Positions 6,617 through 10,017 of a DNA stretch of 10,017 nucleotides are shown one piece after another. The stretch spans positions 1 through 10,017 of the forward strand of contig URNU01000030.1 of assembly GCA_900549275.1 (NCBI GenBank), written 5' to 3'. The notes under the pieces were generated by a model that worked only from the letters and a program-made list of their open reading frames with translations, had not been told where the DNA came from and searched no databases. Numbering within the stretch: position 1 is the stretch's first letter; each line of letters begins with the position of its first letter. Position numbers and translations under genes: made by a program. This DNA comes from an uncultured Collinsella sp. (lineage in GTDB: Bacteria; Actinomycetota; Coriobacteriia; Coriobacteriales; Coriobacteriaceae).

Positions 6617-7823
6617 AGTTGCCGTAACCTCCCCTCTCCTGGTCGCGGATTACGTGGCCGCCCTCGAGGGCGATCACGCGACGGTGCATGCTATCGACCA
6701 TCTCGCGGTCGTGCGTGGCAACGATCACGGTGGTGCCGGTACGGTTAATGCGCTCGAGCAGCTTCATAATGCCCAGCGAAATCGCCGGGTCGAGGTTGCC
6801 CGTGGGCTCGTCGCAGATAAGCAGCGGCGGACGGTTGACCATAGCGCGGGCAACGGCGACGCGCTGCTGCTCGCCACCGGACAGCTGATCGGGCAGAGAG
6901 TCCATCTGATCGGCCAGACCGACCAGGCGAAGCACCTCGGGCACCTGGCTGCGAATGACGCCCTTGGGCTTGCCGATGCACTGCAGGGCAAACGCCACGT
7001 TTTCGTAGGCGGTCTTCTGCGGCAGGAGCTTAAAGTCCTGGAACACGGCACCGATCTGGCGACGCAAGAACGGAACCTTGCGGTTCTTGATCTTCATGAG
7101 GTCCTGGCCGGCGACCAAAATACGGCCGCTCGTCGGCTTGACGTCGCGGTTGAGCGTCGACAGCAGCGTGGTCTTACCCGAGCCGGAGTGACCGACCAAG
7201 AAGACAAACTCGCCCGGATAGATCTCGATGTTGATGTCGTCGAGCGCGGGCTTGTTGGGCTGTGCCGGGTAGATCTTGGTGACGTGCTCCATGAGGATGA
7301 CGGGCTCGACACCGGCCTGCTTGGCCATCTTCTTGCGGCTGGCCTGCGGATCGATGGGCGCAAACACCGACGTAAAGTCGGGGTTGTTGAGCGCATTGTC
7401 GAGGCTTGCGACCTCGGCGGCCTGATCGCTCTCGACTACGGGAGCCGCGGGCTGCGTGGGATCGGGAATACCGGCAAAAAGGCCGGACTGCGCAGGCTGT
7501 GGCGCCGGAGTCGCAGGAGCCATGGGGTCGGGAATACCGGCCATGACAGGCTGCGGCGCAACGCCGTCCGCCTGGGGCTGATCCACGCGAGCGGTCACCT
7601 TCTGCACGGGCTCAAAACCCGCGGCCTCGGAAAGCTCAACATCATTGGTGGGATTGTAGGCAAAGGGATCTGATGCCGGCTGTGCCTGATCTGCCGGCTG
7701 TGCGGGGATCGGGCTAAACGGCTGATCCTCTGAATCCGGGGTGGCGAAACGAGTGCCCACGGCGCCTGGCTGCGTCTTGGGGGCGTCATCGCCCGCACCG
7801 GAGGTACGGAAGTGGTTACCCAC
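6603..7823 (-). CDS. ftsE: Cell division ATPase FtsE with long N-terminal extension
   Basis: This 406-residue protein ends in a complete ABC ATPase, from about residue 173 (VEPVILMEHVTKIYP). Walker A is GHSGSGKT (211-218), the FtsE-type Q-loop region is GAVFQDFKLLP, the signature is LSGGEQQ (314-320), Walker B is LLICDEP (334-340), and the H-loop is His371. FtsE energises FtsX at the divisome. FtsE is normally about 220-230 residues. Here the first 170 residues are Pro/Ala/Gln/Asp-rich, probably disordered, with AGIPDP repeated at 95-100 and 117-122, and end in a basic ASRKKMAKQ. The start is a GTG at 7823 with AAGGAG 5 bases upstream. Internal ATGs at 7328 and 7292, which would give normal lengths, lack a spaced ribosome site. 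The extension therefore seems real. Confidence 0.95.
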   Translation of the reverse strand: MGNHFRTSGAGDDAPKTQPGAVGTRFATPDSEDQPFSPIPAQPADQAQPASDPFAYNPTNDVELSEAAGFEPVQKVTARVDQPQADGVAPQPVMAGIPDPMAPATPAPQPAQSGLFAGIPDPTQPAAPVVESDQAAEVASLDNALNNPDFTSVFAPIDPQASRKKMAKQAGVEPVILMEHVTKIYPAQPNKPALDDINIEIYPGEFVFLVGHSGSGKTTLLSTLNRDVKPTSGRILVAGQDLMKIKNRKVPFLRRQIGAVFQDFKLLPQKTAYENVAFALQCIGKPKGVIRSQVPEVLRLVGLADQMDSLPDQLSGGEQQRVAVARAMVNRPPLLICDEPTGNLDPAISLGIMKLLERINRTGTTVIVATHDREMVDSMHRRVIALEGGHVIRDQERGGYGNYGTN

Positions 7824-7868
7824 TGGTGCTCCTTATCGTCGTGCGTTTAAACTACATGAGCGCTTTGT

Positions 7869-7893
7869 ATTTTAGCAGCATTAGCTTTGCTGC
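7869..7893 (-). promoter_or_regulatory. Possible ftsE promoter region with small dyad
   Basis: On the minus strand TAAAAT (7869-7874) is a fair -10, about 46 bases before the GTG start. Directly upstream is a dyad, GCAGCA/TGCTGC, with a 7-base spacer (7875-7893), which would cover the -10/-35 spacer and could be an operator. No good -35 is visible. Confidence 0.3.
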
Positions 7894-7926
7894 ACATAAG
7901 AAGCATGGCGGGGTTTTGGTCTCACC

Positions 7927-8048
7927 GGCCGTGCGCAGGGTTACCTCCCAAATCGTCCTCGGACATGTCGGAGCCCCCGCTGCGCACTACGTGCGGCGGG
8001 GGTCCTCCGTCCTGCAGAAAGATTTGGGAGGTAACCCTGCGCACGGCC
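7927..8048. repeat. Large palindrome with perfect 28-base arms and nested G+C-rich hairpin
   Basis: The arms at 7927-7954 (beginning GGCCGTGCGCAGGG) and 8021-8048 (ending CCCTGCGCACGGCC) are perfectly complementary over 28 bases. Between them is a second stem. CCCCCGC (7974-7980) pairs with GCGGGGG (7996-8002), and CGCAC (7983-7987) pairs with GTGCG (7991-7995) across a TAC loop, leaving TG bulged. CGGAG/CTCCG extends the inner stem outwards. The whole can form a cruciform or long RNA hairpin of about 120 nt. It fills much of the 428-base gap between the divergent starts of ftsE and the zinc-ribbon gene. There is no open frame of note and no flanking target duplication that I can see. Confidence 0.85.
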
Positions 8049-8134
8049 TGCGGCTACTTAGGGGCCGTCGCGTTTTACTTGGGTGCAGCAGCGCCGTGCT
8101 TGGGGGCTGAATTGCACTTTGTTGATATGGGACC

Positions 8135-8150
8135 GCTTCCCGGAGGAAGC
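8135..8150 (+). promoter_or_regulatory. Hairpin in the leader of the zinc-ribbon gene that hides a GGAGG
   Basis: GCTTCC (8135-8140) and GGAAGC (8145-8150) form a 6-bp stem with a CGGA loop. The GGAGG at 8142-8146 lies in the loop and stem. A TTG codon 6 bases later (8153) would open a seven-codon reading frame ending at TGA 8174-8176. A leader peptide is conceivable but unsupported beyond this spacing. No clear promoter is visible in 8050-8250. Confidence 0.25.
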
Positions 8151-8251
8151 CCTTGCTTGAAATGGGCTCGATTTGATTGTTGCGCAACTTGGATTTGGAT
8201 TGTCGATTTACAGTGGCCTCGATAGGAACGCCTATGGTTGTGGGGGCTAGT

Positions 8252-8983
8252 ATGAATTGTCCTTATTGTGGAGCTGAGTTGCGCGATGGCGTGAGGTACT
8301 GCACAGCGTGCGGGGCTGCCGTCAATGGCATCTCTGCTGATTCTGGGCTTCGGGTAAAGCCTCGAAACCACGTTGCGGTCATCCTTGTCTGCATGCTGGT
8401 AATTGGCATTGTCGGCGGTAGCTGTATGGGTCTCCATCTGCGGCAGGTGCTGTCGCACTTTGTATCCGCCCATTCGGAGCACGCCATTGTGTTGGATGTC
8501 GCGGCTGCGGGCTGGAACACCGATAACGGAGCATCGCGCGTTCCGATACACATTACGGGCAAGACCATCGACGGAATAACGGTCGACAGGATTGAGTTCG
8601 TCGCCTCCGATGGCTCTGGCATCAATCTCAAACAAGGTGTCTACACGCTCGAGGCAGCAGGTTCCCCTATCGCTGCGGACGGCACGATCTATCAAATTCC
8701 ATGCACGAGTGCCACACTCGTCCTCGATGACGCCTTTGCCATGGGTGAAACGATCGATCTGGCCGAGCTTGCAGAACAGGGTTCGATTCTCACCTTCTGC
8801 CCCATTGATGCCGCCGATGTAACCAATGACGAAATCTATGATGCCGCTTTGCTCGCCATGACATACAGAGGCAGCGATGCCCCCGATGTCGCCGCACTGT
8901 GCCAAGCCGCAATCAATCGTCGCGGCGGCGCCAACACAAGCGGGAACGCCTTCGAAAGTTGCGGTGAAATACGGATTAATTGA
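8252..8983 (+). CDS. Zinc-ribbon single-span membrane protein of unknown function
   Basis: The protein of 243 residues starts MNCPYCGAELRDGVRYCTACG, a CxxC...CxxC zinc ribbon (Cys3, Cys6, Cys17, Cys20). A basic linker follows, then one membrane span (about 41-62, VAVILVCMLVIGIVGG). The C-terminal part is about 180 residues, probably extracellular, rich in beta-strand-like segments, with three further cysteines and a GVYTLEAAGSPIAADGTIY segment that suggests an immunoglobulin-like sandwich. I chose ATG 8252 because the zinc ribbon then begins at once and GGGGG precedes it. An ATG at 8234 with its own AGGA is a good alternative (six residues longer). Zinc-ribbon membrane proteins of this layout are common in Gram-positive gut bacteria and mostly uncharacterised. 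Confidence 0.8.
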   Translation: MNCPYCGAELRDGVRYCTACGAAVNGISADSGLRVKPRNHVAVILVCMLVIGIVGGSCMGLHLRQVLSHFVSAHSEHAIVLDVAAAGWNTDNGASRVPIHITGKTIDGITVDRIEFVASDGSGINLKQGVYTLEAAGSPIAADGTIYQIPCTSATLVLDDAFAMGETIDLAELAEQGSILTFCPIDAADVTNDEIYDAALLAMTYRGSDAPDVAALCQAAINRRGGANTSGNAFESCGEIRIN

Positions 8984-9023
8984 GCCTTTAGGCTGGCAAA
9001 ACAGTCCTTATTTCACCGCAACT
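8957..9023. repeat. 15-bp inverted repeat spanning the 3' end of the zinc-ribbon gene
   Basis: AGTTGCGGTGAAATA (8957-8971, inside the last codons) is the exact reverse complement of TATTTCACCGCAACT (9009-9023, four bases before the terminator stem). The 37-base loop contains the stop codon. It would fold into a second hairpin just ahead of the terminator in the plus-strand transcript. Confidence 0.7.
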
Positions 9024-9027
9024 GAAA

Positions 9028-9056
9028 CAGGGGCGCTCTCCAAGAGAGCGCCCCTG
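9028..9056. terminator. Bidirectional terminator hairpin between convergent genes
   Basis: CAGGGGCGCTCTC (9028-9040) and GAGAGCGCCCCTG (9044-9056) form a perfect 13-bp stem with a CAA loop. On the minus strand it is followed by TTTCAGTTG and on the plus strand by CCGGGTTTCC, so both U-runs are weak. The stem's strength and its position between the stops at 8983 (plus) and 9127 (minus) support a shared terminator. Confidence 0.75.
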
Positions 9057-9067
9057 CCGGGTTTCCA

Positions 9068-9111
9068 TAGTACTGGCGAAGCAGTTTTATAGTTCTGGCG
9101 AAGCAGTCCTT
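9068..9111. repeat. Two tandem 22-base repeats after the transketolase stop
   Basis: Adjacent 22-base units share TAGT-CTGGCGAAGCAGT. They start at 9068 (TAGTACTGGCGAAGCAGT) and 9090 (TAGTTCTGGCGAAGCAGT). A decayed third copy lies beyond the terminator at 8989-9010 (TAGGCTGGCAAAACAGTCC), one base shorter. On the minus strand they lie in the 3' untranslated region of the transketolase gene. Confidence 0.7.
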
Positions 9112-9126
9112 GAGATCCGTCTTGCC

Positions 9127-10017
9127 TTAGGCCAGGAACTCCTTGGTGGTCGCCACGATGTTGGCGGCGTCCAGGCCGTACTTGTGCAGGAGCTCGGCAC
9201 CCGGGCCGGACTCGCCGAATGTGTCGTTGACGCCAATCTTCTTGAGCGGCGTCGGGCACTGCTCGCACAGGACGTCGGCAACGGCGCTGCCCAGGCCACC
9301 GATCACGGAGTGCTCCTCGACGGTCACGATGTGGCCGGTCTTGCTGGCGCTCTTGACGATCAGGTCGGCGTCGATGGGCTTGATGGTGTGCATGTTGATG
9401 ACCTCGGCGTCGATACCCTCGGCAGCGAGCTGCTCGGCAGCCTCGAGGGCCTCGCCGACCATCAGACCGCAGGCGATGATGGTAACGTCGGCGCCCTCGC
9501 GCATAACGATGCCCTTACCCAGTTCAAACTTGTAGGTCTCGGGATCGTTGATGACCGGCGAGGCCAGACGGGCAAAGCGCATGTACACGGGGCCGTCGCA
9601 CTCGTAGGCGGCGCGCGTCACGGCGCGGGCCTCGACGTCGTCGGCGGGAACGACGACGGTCATGCCGGGAATGACACGCATAAGGGCGATATCCTCGCAG
9701 CACTGGTGCGTGGCACCATCCTCGCCCACCGAGATGCCGGCGTGCGTGGCGCCGATCTTGACGTTGAGATGCGGGTAGCCAATGGAGTTGCGGACCTGCT
9801 CAAAGGCGCGGCCGGCGGCAAACATGGCAAAGGTGCTCGCGAAGGCAACGCGGCCGGTGGTCGCGATACCAGCGGCAACACCCATCAGGTTGCTCTCGGC
9901 GATGCCCACATCGAAGAAACGATCGGGGCAGGCGGCCTTAAACTTGCCGGTCTGCGTGGCGGCGGCCAGGTCGGCGTCGAGGACCACAAAGTCATCGTGC
10001 TCGTTGGCGAGCTCGAC
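9127..10017 (-). CDS. Transketolase, C-terminal subunit (split enzyme), N-terminus off the window
   Basis: There are 296 residues before the TAA at 9127-9129. The frame is open to the right edge, so a short N-terminal piece is missing (the family is about 305-315 residues). The pyrimidine-binding domain shows VVLDADLAAATQTGKF, then RFFDVGIAESNLMGVAAGIA with the Glu that activates thiamine diphosphate, and ATHAGISVGEDGATHQ. The C-terminal domain runs from about GKGIVMREGADVTIIACGLM to the end, with VEEHSVIGGLG. In the split form the thiamine-diphosphate-binding N-terminal half is a separate gene, expected just upstream beyond 10017. The enzyme moves two-carbon units between sugar phosphates in the non-oxidative pentose phosphate pathway. 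DXP synthase is a relative but has both halves fused. Confidence 0.93.
   Translation of the reverse strand, partial: VELANEHDDFVVLDADLAAATQTGKFKAACPDRFFDVGIAESNLMGVAAGIATTGRVAFASTFAMFAAGRAFEQVRNSIGYPHLNVKIGATHAGISVGEDGATHQCCEDIALMRVIPGMTVVVPADDVEARAVTRAAYECDGPVYMRFARLASPVINDPETYKFELGKGIVMREGADVTIIACGLMVGEALEAAEQLAAEGIDAEVINMHTIKPIDADLIVKSASKTGHIVTVEEHSVIGGLGSAVADVLCEQCPTPLKKIGVNDTFGESGPGAELLHKYGLDAANIVATTKEFLA

Noticed and set aside
7462..7541. 14-base direct repeat TCGGGAATACCGGC (7462-7475 and 7528-7541)
   Set aside because: It lies in frame within ftsE and simply encodes the repeated AGIPDP peptide motif, so it is treated as part of the protein extension.
5552..7673. Long plus-strand frames (398 and 339 codons) opposite ftsX and ftsE
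   Set aside because: They mirror well-identified minus-strand genes, and their products have the His/Gln/Arg-rich composition typical of antisense readings.
8075..8905. 276-codon minus-strand frame opposite the zinc-ribbon gene
   Set aside because: The plus strand has a clear zinc ribbon, membrane span and ribosome site, while the opposite frame shows no domain and crosses the leader region.

Overview
This 10-kb window looks like chromosomal DNA of a gut actinobacterium of the class Coriobacteriia, most likely Collinsella or a close relative. That placement is an inference. It rests on the high G+C, the AGGAG-type ribosome binding sites, an ftsE-ftsX pair next to an rnr gene, and a transketolase encoded as a separate C-terminal subunit. 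No sequence search was possible.

Layout from left to right. (1) 1-881, minus: a tetratricopeptide-like protein that runs off the left edge. (2) 938-1217, minus: a two-gene tRNA operon, tRNA-Gln(CUG) then tRNA-Glu(CUC), with a clear sigma-70-type promoter and a hairpin terminator. (3) 1421-1831, plus: a 136-residue protein resembling the N-terminal part of some MarR-like regulators but without the winged helix. (4) 1904-2263, minus: an Spx/ArsC-family thioredoxin-fold protein, convergent with the previous gene and separated from it by a quasi-palindrome. (5) 2264-2584: about 320 bases with only possible coding remnants. (6) 2585-3190, minus: a lone small serine recombinase with a recombination-site-like inverted repeat just upstream. 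(7) 3367-5502, minus: RNase R (rnr). (8) 5638-7823, minus: the cell-division pair ftsE-ftsX, overlapping by 14 bases and ending in a strong terminator. FtsE carries an unusual N-terminal extension of about 170 residues. (9) 7824-8251: a gap of about 430 bases dominated by a large palindrome with perfect 28-base arms. (10) 8252-8983, plus: a zinc-ribbon, single-span membrane protein. (11) 9127-10017, minus: the C-terminal subunit of a split transketolase, cut by the right edge.

Most genes are core functions: tRNAs, RNA decay, cell-wall hydrolase control and the pentose phosphate pathway. The segment from about 1.4 to 3.3 kb looks accessory, with a recombinase, a truncated regulator and possible gene debris.

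The least explained structure is non-coding. Three unrelated-looking intergenic palindromes (1850-1897, 5554-5637, 7927-8048) sit beside gene ends or starts. A 15-base inverted repeat plus short tandem repeats flank the terminator near 9.0 kb. I found no CRISPR array, insertion sequence with transposase, rRNA, or convincing new defence system. The items most worth following are the large palindrome, the extended FtsE, and the recombinase with its adjacent repeat.
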